DNA of 64,000 nt from Lycium barbarum (lineage: Eukaryota; Streptophyta; Magnoliopsida; Solanales; Solanaceae): assembly GCF_019175385.1 (NCBI RefSeq), contig NC_083342.1, forward strand, positions 117,676,376-117,740,375. The letters run 5' to 3'. This document shows positions 37,005 to 49,559 of the stretch, piece after piece; positions within the stretch are counted from its first letter, which is position 1; every line of letters begins with the position of its first letter. The translations under genes and the position numbers were made by a program. The notes beneath the pieces are model-generated. The model made no database searches and was not told the origin of the DNA. It worked only from the letters and a program-made list of their open reading frames with translations.

Positions 37005-38040
37005 CTTGGATTACAATGTATCATCACAAGTACATCACTCTGCAAAAGTGCAAAAATCAGTACCACTTCATCCATAAATTACTACACCATTAATCAGATC
37101 TACTAAGACCATTTTAATGACAAGTGTGCTAGCACATAAAAGAAACTACATCTCATTAAACAGTCACACCAGGTTGAACACGGAAACATACCAGAGGTGA
37201 TTTTCACTAAAAGGGCCTCATTAGTCATTACTCATTACAAAATCTTCAAATTTCAGAGTATCAAGCTCTCTCAGTTGCACTATGTGATGTGGTAAGTCTT
37301 TATTAAGAGACATGCATGCTGCGTTACAGAAACACCCAATTAGGCAAATATTATTTATACAATCACCTCAATATTCCATAATTTTCACTAGTTCCATTAA
37401 TTACAGAGTGAAATAACCCTCAAGAAGCTCTAATAGAAAAACTTAAATCCCTAAGTGAGTGACAATCAACCTCTAAGAAAACCATAGCCCCTACCCAACC
37501 ACCCAATATGTACAATACTGCTAAGTGAGTGACAATGTTGTGATACATAAGCACTCTTCTTTTTTGTAAACACTCACCGACATAAAAATATACTGAACAA
37601 AGCAAGAATATGCCACATAAAATGGAGAGAGAAGAGAAGAACCATGAGCAGATCTAGCTTCTGCTTGGTTATATTTGGGAGAAATGTGCATACATAATAA
37701 ACGTGGCCACTCTAAACCCCACTAACTCTAAATTGCTGGGAAAATTTTAACTACACGAAATGCTAAGAATGGCAGAAAGAAACACAAAAATGACTCAGAA
37801 CAACAAACAAATCAAGAAAGCAGAAAATTACCAGCTCAGTAAGAGATCTGTAAATATTCTCAAATGGGTCTTCTCTGTTTCCTTTCCCAACTCCTTGGAA
37901 TGCCAAAAAAAAATAAAAAGCTATATTAAGCTAGAGCTCAAACTATACTTCTTTTCTTCTCTTCTTTCTTTCTTTCTCTGTGTGTGTGTGTGTTACTCTC
38001 TCACGCATTTGATTTAAGGGTGTACGAGAAATGGAAAATA
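37005..38040 (-). promoter_or_regulatory. Kinase gene 5' leader region with a probable 5'-UTR intron
   Basis: On the minus strand a good acceptor (ttttgcag, about 37040) lies just upstream of the ATG and a donor (ctg|gtaatt) lies near 37833, consistent with a leader intron of about 0.8 kb. A GA-rich stretch (CT-rich on plus, 37950-37990) lies further upstream. The splice sites are inferred from sequence only. Confidence 0.45.
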
Positions 38041-39611
38041 TGATATATTATTAGCTAAATGTTGAAGCTATGGCTCTACAACTGAACAGACAAACGATTA
38101 GTGATCGAGGAGGATTATGGTGATTTTGCCTTTAGCTTTTTTTAAGCTAGCTAGTGTTGTTGTTGTTGTTGTATTTGTGAAGGCTTTAGTCATGTGTTCA
38201 CTGTCATATGAAAACTGCTGATGATACACACAAAAGTGAAAGTGTCATTCTGTGTTTTATTTTTGTTTTTTTAGGTTGTGTTTTTTCTTATTTTAAAGAA
38301 GAAAAATGAGGGAAAGAATGTAGGCTGTGAATCTTGTAAAGGTGAATTTGGGTTAGGAAAAATATGAAAAAAGAAATGATATTTCCACACTTAAGTACTC
38401 TCTCTCCAGCCCCCTTTGTGTTTCTTAATTTAATCACCTCCATAGTTAGTAAAAAAAAGTAACCATAAAGGCGGAGTGGTATCTATTTTTTCAATTCTTA
38501 ACTAATGGTTTTGACATGAAATTATATATTTTTAAAGTGGGATCGTGAGAATCCAATTAGTTAAGCTTCAAAATAAATAACGGACATTAAATGCTAAAAA
38601 ATGAGAAAGTTAGTAGTAGTAGTACCAATTAGTAAGTGTTCATTTATTATGGTATCTGGATTATTCGTATAATAGTAGTTATGAGAATCTGTTCAAATTT
38701 CATAGGTCGTTCTCAATAAAAAAAACTCTCACCTTCCTTCCATTTGTGAAGTTGAGACGGGATAAAAAGTGTAATTCCCCAGTATTATATTTTATACGTT
38801 TTTGCCTTTCTTCCGTGACGTTTCCAACAATCGTTTTGATAGAAAGTATAATTAAACAAAAATGACCATGAAATTGTTGGGGACTCAAATTCATGTAGTA
38901 TTAGATTGAACAGAACTTTTCAATTATTGAATTATCTATTTTTTCGACAGTTTCATCAACTTTCATGGCGAAATTATGTTTTCAGTTTTTCAATAGTTTA
39001 AACCTAATTGTGTCCTAAAAGGACGAATATTTCAAATATTAGGAAATGAATTTTAAAGCAAAAAAAGGAACACATTAAAATTTTGGAAAAAAAATGTGGA
39101 GTTACATAGCAAAATGAGTGGTGGCAACAAGAAAAAAGTGAAATTACAAGGGCGGCCAGAAAGAGAATGATGGCGTGATGAAAAGGGTAGAAACTAGAAA
39201 AAGTGGGCCCTCAACTAAAGTTAGTGTTTTTATTTCTTCAACGTTGGAATGGGCCCACAAGTGAGGCCCATTCTTGTTCCTTCTTTGGAGTACACGTCTT
39301 TTCAAAGGAGGAAGAAATTGAAAGGGGAGTGGGAAATGGGAAAGCCAATAAGTCATTCTTTCTATTCTATGTCACGTCCACCTCTCCATCCTTTTCAACT
39401 ACATAAATTTTCTTGCTCTAAATAAAATTCTAATTCATCCTTTAACATTACAATGGACCAGTGTCAATAGCATTATAGCAACATATACTTTATTTCTTAA
39501 TTTTATTCCCTTAAGAAAGCTAGATTTTTTTTTTTTTAATTTCACAAAGTATTTGATCTTCTTATCAGCACTCCTAGATAATTTTGTACATCAAAATTTA
39601 CACAATAAAAA
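38041..39611. other. Intergenic, no gene recognised
   Basis: Upstream of the kinase gene on its 5' side. It contains a short (TGT)n run at about 38155-38172 and AT-rich sequence; no gene or clear repeat boundary is seen. Confidence 0.55.
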
Positions 39612-39911
39612 TTACCTGGTGTTTTGGCTTCTGTTAGGAGTTTAAAATGAGCAAACTCGCGATCGTGATCTCAACCAACTTCATTAATCAATAGGTCACA
39701 TTGTTCGTTGCTTAAGAAATATAAGGTTCCAATTAGTACTTTCCTCTCCAATTTATTTGATTTACCTAGTGTTTTGGCTTCCGTTAGGGGTTTAAAATGA
39801 GTAAACTCGCGATTGTGATCTCAACCAACTTCATTGATCAATAGGTCACATTGTTCGTTGCTTAAGAAATATAAGGTTCCAATTAGTACTTTCCTCTCCA
39901 ATTTATTTGAT
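39612..39911. repeat. 150-bp tandem duplication
   Basis: 39612-39761 and 39762-39911 are near-identical, differing at a few sites such as cttctgttaggag versus cttccgttagggg. No coding sequence. Confidence 0.92.
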
Positions 39912-42547
39912 TATTAGCATTTGGAAAGCTTATAATAATTATGGCACCACGATTTCTTAATATTTCTCTTTTTTTTTTTTTTGAGATTTGATATTTATGA
40001 TACTTTTATGTTTTTTTTTCTCAAACATTTGGGTTTTATCTCAAAGAATTTGAGAAATTAATGTATGAAATTAAAGATGTTTTGACTTTCATACTTGGAA
40101 TTTAACAATTGTTCCAAGATGAAAGAACTATATGATTGTAATTGAACACCTAATTTGTAGTAAGATATAGCCCAAAAGTTAACAAGTTTCTTTATAAGAA
40201 TAAAAGAGATTAGGTTGGGGGGGGGGGTTCAGCTAGCCCCAATAAAGAGATATGGACCCCATTGATAACAATGCATTAGCACATATTCTAATCTCACTAC
40301 TGTATAGTCTCACCACTAGCTCCCATGTGGTACTAAAAGAGGACTTTCGTGGGAAATCCCAATGAATTAGTGGTGGTTTTCAACCCCTAAATTAATTAGT
40401 ATTATTGTTCAAATTGGAAAACGTCTTCTTTCTTTTAACTAGCTTTTGAAATGTATAATTGCAATTCTTTAAGAGACTTGAAGTCAGATTGGGACCCCGG
40501 GTGGTGGTGTTTTCTTGATGTGGAGAACTAACTATAAGTATTTATGAATATAGTATAAGTAATGGGTTACGTAATTTGATTGAAGGACTTAGACTTATTC
40601 GAGACAACAACTTTGTGGTAATAATGGACTTCGCAAATTTACTTTAAGTGCTCTTCAATTTACAGAAATCACTACTCAACCTTCCATTAATTGCTCACTA
40701 GAACTTTGCTTTTCAATCTCTGAGGATAATCGATTTTTTTTTTCCTATTGAATCTTTAGCATGTACACGCATTCTTCGATTATTGTCATATTGGAGTGTT
40801 GTTGGTATTCAATCGTACCGCAATTGTACCAAAAACAGTAGAGCCCGAGCATCCAATGTGCTATGCGTTAGAAAATTTCAGTCGTGTAATAGTTTCCAAA
40901 TAGGTTTCAGTTGTCCTTATTTCTTCACCTATTGCGTTAGGGGTCGTTTGGTACTCGGGATAAGGTGGGATATCTTAGGATTAACTTTGGAATAAACTTT
41001 ATATCTTCTTTGGTTAAAGGTATAAATTTATCCCTTTAAGGTTTTAAATTTAGATGCTCTGTTTCTTCCCACCATCTTAAATACTCTTAACGAAAAAATT
41101 TATAGCCATACAAATATTATGGCATATTAAAAGATTATAAGTCTTACAAATTTCTTATTTTTTTTACTTAAATTACGTATCAAGTCAAACTATGTCATAT
41201 AAACCGAAATGGATAAGCGCATCACTAGGTTCAGATGTTTGTGTAGACTGAATATGTTATGTTATTGTGCTTGTACTCTTGTTTTTTGTTCCTACTTTGG
41301 CTAATTTAATTTTTTTTTAAGTTATTTTCTGCAGCCATGCAACTGGGGTAAAGCCAATTATTGAGAGATTAATTACCAGTATATGTATCAAGGAGCTGTT
41401 TCAGTTTGTTGTGCACTATGCTTCAAGGGAAGGTTGTGGATATTCGTTCTCGATCATGTATATTTTGGTTAATTAGTGATGGATCTAGAATTTTTAAATT
41501 ATGGGTGCTTAATTATTGTTAATTTAAGAACTGCTACTGAGGTTAGATGCTCAGTGAATATATATGGCATGGATTATTAAATTTTATATACTCCTAGTAA
41601 TAATGTTTGGTTCCAAAAGTAATAGATACTTGAGAACCCATAACTCATAACGTGAGGTTCGGTTTATTTCTTTGTTGCTTAACTAGAAGCTTGAACTCTA
41701 TGTCAAATTCTTTCTCGACTTCATAAAACCGTTCACTTCAAAAGTTAATCAATCAATTAACTATACCTTGATATTAATTAAACAACAAAGGCCTCGATCA
41801 CTTGACATTAAGTACGTGATTCATGAAAAAACAAATCTCGCTAGATTTGACTTTGAAAAGCATGTAGCGGAACTAGAGGGGCGGAAGGGATTTCGTCCAA
41901 ACCCCATTCGCCGGAAAATTGTATTAAGATATGAATCCTTTAGTAAATTTTTTATCTCCGTCATTGTTAAGAAAAATAGAAAATTGTAACTTGATTTACG
42001 AGTTGTGATTTGCGTACTAGCAAGTTCATTTGGCATTGAATGCGTAGCTATCAATCCTCTTAATGAAATGGAGGTATATCGTGTTAAAATATTAAGCTAG
42101 TTTAATTTGTGGTTGAACCTCTAGTCAAATATTTCTTATTACTTAAATTAATAGTAACATAGAGGGAGTGGAGTAAGGACGACAATAACAACAATAAAGT
42201 GAAAAAGAAAGAGAGACAAAGGGGGTAGAGAGACAGAGAGGGTGGAGAAGAAAAAGACGTGTGAGCATGCATGCCCAATCACTGTCTTAGAGGCAACTCA
42301 ATGTTACGACGAAACGAATACTGAATTTTAATTTGCTGCAATTTGGTGACAAAAATAGTCAGTGATACATTCTGTGCTTTGCCCAAGTATCCTATTCTTT
42401 CTCTTGTAACTATTTGGGACATTTACATAAGTATTTATCATACCTTTTTTTTTTTCTCGGGGCAGTACAGTCTTCAATAAAATCCATATAAGGCATCCAA
42501 AGATCGTTTATTATAACTGCACTAGTCGTTAAGAGGTCACAATTAGG
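39912..42547. other. Intergenic with MITE fragments
   Basis: No gene recognised. 40217-40227 is a poly-G run. Around 40930-41215 are pieces resembling MITE ends (ggggtcgtttggtactcggg; a Stowaway-like right end near 41200), without matched partners. 41470-41660 resembles a diverged MITE but no boundaries could be set. Confidence 0.45.
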
Positions 42548-42969
42548 GGTCATTTGCATTTTTGACCCTAGTTTGTACCGGTCTTTAAATTTTGCCCTCA
42601 AACCAAATAACCTTTTCGCATGGGATAAGTTTATATTTTCGTGACATAACATCCCACAAATTATGTCCGCCAGTGGTGGAACTAGGATTTTTACTCAGGA
42701 GTCAAAATATAAAAAGGTAAATATACGACGAATTAAGGAGATTCAACACATAATATATATATATATATACATAAAAAAATCATTTTACGTATTTACAAAG
42801 TGTAATTTTTTGGCCAAGGGGTATCGGTCCACACCCCTCGGATGCATGTGAATCCTCCACTGATGTCCGCACCCTTAAAGAACTTATATCTCACTAGACA
42901 TAAGTTCGATTTTGAAGGGTAAAATTAAAGACCAGACCATCTGAAGGGCAAACCGTGCAATTAAATGCA
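42548..42969. mobile_element. Inverted-repeat element, 'ggtcatttgc' family, copy 2, carrying a nested MITE
   Basis: The left end ggtcatttgcatttttgacc...ggtctttaaattttgccctc and the complement of the right end (gcatttaattgcacggtttg...ggtctttaattttaccctt) are imperfect inverted repeats related to 31519-31710. It is interrupted by the hAT-like element at 42671-42862. Confidence 0.65.
42671..42862. mobile_element. hAT-like MITE (192 bp) nested in copy 2
   Basis: It begins CAGTGGTGGAACTAGG and ends CCTCCACTG, a short terminal inverted repeat, with a perfect 8-bp target duplication ATGTCCGC at 42663-42670 and 42863-42870. The 8-bp duplication and CAG...CTG ends fit the hAT superfamily. No coding. 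Confidence 0.88.
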
Positions 42970-43229
42970 TAAACTCACAATAATATTTCAATATCATTAG
43001 GGGAGGAGTTATAATATTTGGTAGGATTCAAACGAATCTAATAGCTTTAGATGAGACGATGAGTTTATTTTATATTAAAAAATCATTAAATATATATACT
43101 TAACTGCGAACTATATATGAGTTTGATAACACATTCAGAATGCATAAAATTCAAATGTTAACTCAGTCTCTAATGTGTCACAAGTTCAAATTTTACTAAT
43201 CTTTTGACTAGGATTGCCTAGTTATATTT

Positions 43230-43640
43230 TTCGTAAACTTACATAAATAACTACTTTATTGTCCCTTCTTACCATTCGTAGCTACCTTTTGTGTATTCGC
43301 GTGTATTTGACGTTGTTTTCGCTATATTTGACTATACATGTTCAATTGTATTTGACGAAATACACTCAGGCCAAATACATACAAGATACAATATGAGTCA
43401 AATACATATGACGAAATACACTCTGATACACTCAAAATACAAGGAGAAAAAGCTAGGAAAAATATGTAAGAAAAGTAATGTGGTTGGCTAGGTTAGAACC
43501 TGGGCGGGCAAGGACAAAGCCACACCCAATAACCACTCCAGCCACAAAAGTTTGATGTATTTGGGTATAGCTACGAATGGTAATTTACAAAATCACTGTA
43601 GCTACTAAATATAAATAAATTAAAAGGTAGTTATTATCAA
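43230..43640. mobile_element. Inverted-repeat element
   Basis: taccattcgtagctacc near 43270 is matched by its inverse atagctacgaatggta near 43567, with further imperfect matches around both. The interior is rich in caaatacat and gaaatacact repeats. Boundaries are approximate; the superfamily is unassigned. Confidence 0.55.
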
Positions 43641-44460
43641 TAATTACCTCTTAGAAGTATGCCGAGTAAATATTCCTATATTTTTTTCCCCTATATATGA
43701 TCTATATGGAAAAAAACAATATGACACTTGTGACTTGTCTCGTCCAGTAACTTCGATTAAATCAGAATGAAGCATAAGCGAGTATTATTTTAGTATAGTC
43801 ACGGCGCATAAGACGCACAAATGTAAAGACCAACTTCATTTCTATATATTTTTCTTGAACCCAACTACGTACCTTGGATTCAAAGTTTTTTTGTTTCAAG
43901 CTACGCATGTCTCTGTGTATGTTTCAGTCAAGAATTATGTGTAGTCTTAACATACTTGGGTCAATTATTAGTTTCAATTAGCAGAGCAAGTTATATTATA
44001 TTGTTTCCCTATTGATTAACTTCCAGAGGCTATAGTTTATTTTAAATGTTTATGTGCTTTTCATGGTCATAGGATGATAGTAATATTCTCTTAGTGTCTC
44101 TAGCTACTTTGACTACACTGTTAATCACACGTAAGTTGCAAACTACATTACATTCTAACATAAAGAACTAAAAAGCTGACTAGTGACATATTGAAAGATA
44201 ATGCTATATTTGCTTTTATTATAGTTTTACCTAATTTTGGAAGAAAAAAAAATAGTCTTACCTAATTTTGGACATACATGCCAAAAAAATTATGGACATT
44301 ATAATATAACTAAAGTTTCCATTTGTGAAATATGCTTAAAGTAATTTGGTGAGCATATTATTTGCTTCTACACTGAGGCAATAAACTAAGAGAAGGTTTG
44401 TGCAAATAAATAATCTTAAAGTTAACAAAGAAGACCATATATTGCTTCATTACCCATATA

Positions 44461-44983
44461 TGAGAAAATGGCAAATTGTCCCTTATGTTTGCAGTAGGTT
44501 CAAAGTAGTCCCTTAAATATAATCATGAGCAGTTTTAGTCCTTAAGAAGTGAACAATTTTTGTTTCCGTCAAATATATATCTTAACAAATTTTGTCAATT
44601 AGATTTGAGGGAGACTGTGAAAATAATTAAGTAGAAACGGTAGGAAAGTCATATCAATCCCTAGAAATCGTAACGCAAAAAACTATAGTATGAACCAAAA
44701 TAGCAGAAGTTGCACCAAAATAAATTTTAAAAAATGCATAACTTCAAAAGCTACACTAGAATAAACCAAAAATTGTAGAAACTGCAAAAACTGTATTTTC
44801 AAATGTGACCTGCTAAATCCTCTATCTCGTCAAATTTAACAGACATAGTTTTTTAAATATTTGACGGAGATAAATGTGCTCACTTATAGCAAATTTAAAG
44901 GACCAAAACTACTTAACAATATATTTAAGGAACTAATTTGAGTCTACCCCAAACATAAAGGCACCATTTTTGTTATTTTCTCA
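44461..44983. mobile_element. Long-TIR MITE-like element (about 520 bp)
   Basis: The left end tgagaaaatggcaaattgtc (continuing about 60 bp) matches imperfectly the complement of the right end, with gaps (tgagaaaataacaaaaatgg...), an inverted repeat of about 60 bp. catatat-like sequence lies just outside both ends. Non-coding. Long TIRs can indicate Mutator-like elements but I did not find a clean 9-bp duplication. Confidence 0.65.
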
Positions 44984-45483
44984 TTCATATATCTTCAAAA
45001 TAGGACACCGTCTTAGTGTCAAACATTTAAATTTTATTAATCTGATCGCTGCTAACTTAACCAGGTGACTCCTTTGTTGTATTTGTACAGATAAAGCAAG
45101 AAGTTAGGATCCTCCACTAAGAAACTCACAATTGTGACTATTGACTGGTCAAAAAGAGGAACCTATTAGAATCACAGTGAATTTGAAATCATCCCAAAAT
45201 ATGTACCTAGTGGGACACTATATTATAAAGTATTGTCCCATTTCACTTGTCCAATTGGCAAACTTACAAAAGGCTTTTACATTAGAGAGAAAAATATCCC
45301 ATTAGTGAATACAATTAAGATTGTAAAATTATTTTGCCAAAAAAAAAAAAGAATGTCACTATTGTCACATTTTAAGCTTATTGACTCTTTCTTCTCAATG
45401 CAGTTATTTCTTATTTGCATGGAGTTATTACTTCCAATGTCCCAATTTTGGCTACTTTTTTTATTCAGTCTAAAGAGGAATAA

Positions 45484-45511
45484 CATATATATATATATAT
45501 ATATATATATA
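45484..45511. repeat. (AT)n microsatellite
   Basis: An uninterrupted AT dinucleotide run of about 28 bp. Confidence 0.95.
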
Positions 45512-47340
45512 CTAAAAATTTAATTTTAAACTTCTTATTTTATTTTTAGTGTGATAATTATAGTCACACAAAATTCTTTGACTTCTTTTAAATCAATTAT
45601 ATGTAAAAAAAAAAAAAAAAAACTTTCATCCTTAAATTTCATACCCAATGAAACATCATCACATAAATTAGGAGAGAGGAAATACATTGACAAGGAAAAA
45701 GTCAATAAGTTTATTCCTATCATCATTAGATTGCTTGATAACTTAGGGGGGAAAAAATCTAAATACACAAACTTATAAAAAGAAACATGTGATGAATGAA
45801 GTAGCAACATAATGGGGGAGATCAGCAAGTTGGTCCTTCATCAATCCCATGAAAGCTGAAACTTATAGTGATTATAATGATTAGCTCAATATATAATTGT
45901 TTTGAGCAACAATTTTCAACATATACTATAGTTGGTCATTCCCACAATAGCTAAAAAAGTAGTGTGATTTGTTAAATCATTCTTTTTTTGTGGGACAACC
46001 CCATTCCACCTTGCTTTTTGAAAAGAGGCAAACACAGAGTTTGAAAGTCTGAGCATTGTAGTATTGGAATTAGGAAAAGAAAAATAAAGTGGAGGGTGTG
46101 ATTCAAAGGAAGAGATGATCCTTTCCATGATTCCTTTCTCACTTGGGTTTTGGTCCACATACAATAGCTACCAAAAATGAAACTTTATTATAATCTGCTG
46201 TTCCTTGCTTGTATTAGCTGTAAATCTTGCACTAAGGAGCATTTCGTTTGCCTGAAAAAAATTATCCGTGGAAAAAGGGACTATAACTTATCCATGACGG
46301 ACGCCGAACCGATGAATTCTAAGCTAGCAAGCTTCTAAGGAAGACCGACGTGATCTCTTATATAGGAGATTCCACCTCGTAATGAGATAGGAAAGTGAAA
46401 AGCTTTATAAAGCATAGAACAAGTTCACGTAATGGCGTCACCCTAAGGACATACAAGTACGCAAAGACTGTGAGCCAAAATGAACAATACGTGTCATGAA
46501 TTTGGATCGTGACACATAAAAAAAAATACCTAAAATCTACATTTAGATTAATAAGTGTTACATGACAAGTATCATTTACATGAACTTTTATGACGTAACT
46601 ATGATGAATTAGTATGTTATTGTTACCTCGATTTATTATTTAATCATTAATGAAGTATGCTGTGCACATCTGGGTTTGAACATATATTTTGTTTTAGCCT
46701 TTTTCACATAATACTTAAAGGATTTGAATTATTCGCTTCAATTTATCAATCTCCAGAAAGAAACATTCTGCAAATTGAAATGGAAATAGAAGTTTCTACT
46801 TCTAATTCTTTCTCTTGATGTAAAGATTTGACATGCAATTTCTTGCAAAGTTCAACGGTTTTCTACAATTTAATATTATAAAAATGTTTCTAATTTATTC
46901 CCTACTTGAATCTGAATTATTCAGTGGGACCAGGCCCAGCAATTCTAGGCCCAAAATTAGTTTTATCAAGTATGAATTACAGGTCCACAATCCAAAGGGT
47001 CCGCTTTGGGACGTGGATGGGGTGTAGCAGCCCATAAGTTCCAATTATTATGATTTTGACATCAGTTTGGACTTTGGACCAAAGACATAACGAATTAATA
47101 TTGAATTGCCATGAAAAAGGGAGACAGTCACGTGGCAACTGCAACTTATGGTAGTTGAAATACTCATCACATGCCTGTCATGTGATTATTCGACTAAGGG
47201 CCACGACTTGAATGTGGCCTTAGGCCCTTATCCTTATTATGTCGATCACTATCAGCTCAAGAGTCCACCTCTTTTCTTTATTATTTTCAAAACAATTTGG
47301 GCCTAGTTGTATGATCTGCTAGCAAGGGAACATTTTTTTG
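45512..47340. other. Intergenic; possible LTR fragment near 46,260-46,513
   Basis: No gene recognised. The segment ending ttggatcgtgacac at 46513 reads on the minus strand as GTGTCACGATCCAAATTC, like the terminus of a gypsy-type LTR, but no matching end or target duplication was found. Low confidence. Confidence 0.4.
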
Positions 47341-47770
47341 TGCGGATTGTCCTTCAAAGGCACTGGTATTTAATTTTTCTCCCTCAAATTGGTGGTTTTT
47401 ATTTTTTATCTTTCGCCTAATATCATGAGGTTTAGAGTTCGAACTCAGGCTCAGTAAATAAAATAAAAAATCGCAAGGCAGAGATTCGTAGCAAAATTAG
47501 GCCTATTCAGGTAAAAGTTAGGCTTTAAGGCAGAGTTTTGCAAAATTCCAACTGAGTTAAAAAAAAAAAAAAAATTTGCCTTAAGGCAGAGTTTTGCAGG
47601 AACTTTGTCTTGCGAATCCAAACTCTACCTTGAGATTTTTTTAAAAAAAATTTAACTAAGCGGGGGTTCGAACCTCTAACCAAAGAGTTTTAGCGAAGGG
47701 AAAAAAAAAAAATACCACCAATTTGAGAGGCAAAAATTAAAGACCACCCTTGAATAAGGTCAATCATGCA
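47341..47770. mobile_element. Inverted-repeat element, 'ggtcatttgc' family, copy 3
   Basis: The left segment (tgcggattgtccttcaaagg...ctcaaattggtggt) pairs imperfectly with the right segment (accaccaatttgagagg...gaccacccttgaataaggtc). The interior has repeated aaggcagagttttgca motifs. Confidence 0.55.
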
Positions 47771-49479
47771 AATTTAAGATAGTTTAACACAAATAGCCAG
47801 CTGAATTCACTCTAGCCGTGTATATACACAAATAGCATTGTGTATGTGTGTATACACACGGTTATATAATATTATATACAAATTATACATATATTATATA
47901 TTCACCTGTCAATTTAATTATTTTAAAACAGCTGAGTGAGCGACAATTTAAGTTAATTTTTCAAAACAAAATAACCATTTTAGACCTTTTTATATTTCTG
48001 AAATTTTGTCACTGTTTCATAAGTGTGTGAATTTTATACACTTTGTAATGAATTGGATAAATATATCCCTAATTAAAAAAAGGTTCAAGAAATGAGTGTA
48101 AACAAGCTCAACGATTGAATTTAATAACAACCCAATCAAATAAATAGAAGGTTGCATTAAGAATTCAGGAGTCGTTCACAATTACCCAATAACGGATTCA
48201 TCAAAACCTTAGCACCAAAAAAGTTAATAAATTAGCCTACAGTAATTCTACGAACAAAATCAACTGTGTAAGATAAAAAATAAAAAAAAAGAATATATTC
48301 AGATGAGTAAATTCAGAAAAACTCTCAATCTTATGTTAAGAACAAATTTCTCCCTATCCTAAGCTTGCCTTGTGCCTACTATGGAGTCTGCTTTTTACAA
48401 TTGAGAATGCAGTTAACTTGTTTGAAAGTTTTTGTAACGGGCATAAATATCAACTGAACAATCCTGCCCTTCAGTTAAACTGCATATAAGCTTTTACTAG
48501 AAGTTCATTTATCTTTTGATATAGTCCGTCTAGAATAGAGTACAAGCGTTAATCATTATTCAACTAGAAGTTCGCTAAGTTTTCTTATGCTCTATGCATG
48601 CCCCGTTATAGGAGCTCCTTATTTCCTCCGTCTATCATTTACTTGCACTCTAAATTGCATCCTTTCACTTTTTTGCGTGTTTAAACACCAAAAATGATAA
48701 TTAAGCTCAATTAGACATTTCACATATTAAGCTACACATAAAGCGCAAAAAAGTAAATGGAGAAACAATGCAAAATTTATATATTTATAACAAATATCAA
48801 TTATCATATATGCTTATTCTTTTAAATCGCCACAGAAAGGCATTTTTTACATCAAGTTGATAAAAATCTCAATTCTCCTTCGTTACAATGCTCAAAATGA
48901 ACATTGCAGTATTTTTTACTGATGGAGAGAACATCTCAGTATAATTTCTTCTTTTTGTGTATTCCCCTGTATAATTAATGGTGCCTTCAGTTGTTATAAA
49001 GATCCGTACGTCAATTTCATTTTGCTTAACCACTAACATGACAAAAAGCTTTCTCCCCCCCCCCCCCCCCCCCCCCACAACCCCCTTGACATATATCTAC
49101 TGTATCTCAAGTGCGTTTGGGTTCAAGTACCTCAATTTTTTTTATTTTTTTTTTACCATAGCAACTTGCCAGGTTTATTTTTCTTGTGCTAAGGCAAAGT
49201 GATGCGGTGAATTTGGCAAGGGACAAAAGCAGTTGATTCAAAAAATATGGCAAGGGGCAGAAGCCATTGATTCAACCTGCTTTTTTTGCTAACATTGTCA
49301 CAGAGAAATCGCTTTAGTTTTCATGTCTTGCTCTAGCAAAGTATATATTAGATTCATTGATAAGCGTCAGAAGAGTCCAAAAAATATATATGAGCATTAT
49401 TCGTTATTTAGAAATACACAGTTCAAAAATTTGATGCAAGAAGAACGAAAAGTAAAATATAAGAAATCTATTTTCCAGC
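47771..49479. other. Intergenic, no gene recognised
   Basis: AT-rich. It contains tatacacac/gtgtatac-type palindromic sequence at about 47820-47870, a possible degenerate MITE at about 48621-48765, and a poly-C run of 22 at 49055-49076. Confidence 0.5.
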
Positions 49480-49559
49480 TCAACTATTACTATTATATAG
49501 AAGCACCAATTGGTGCCCCTTTTCGTCGTCCGTCGTCGTCCAAAAAAATAATAATTTGG

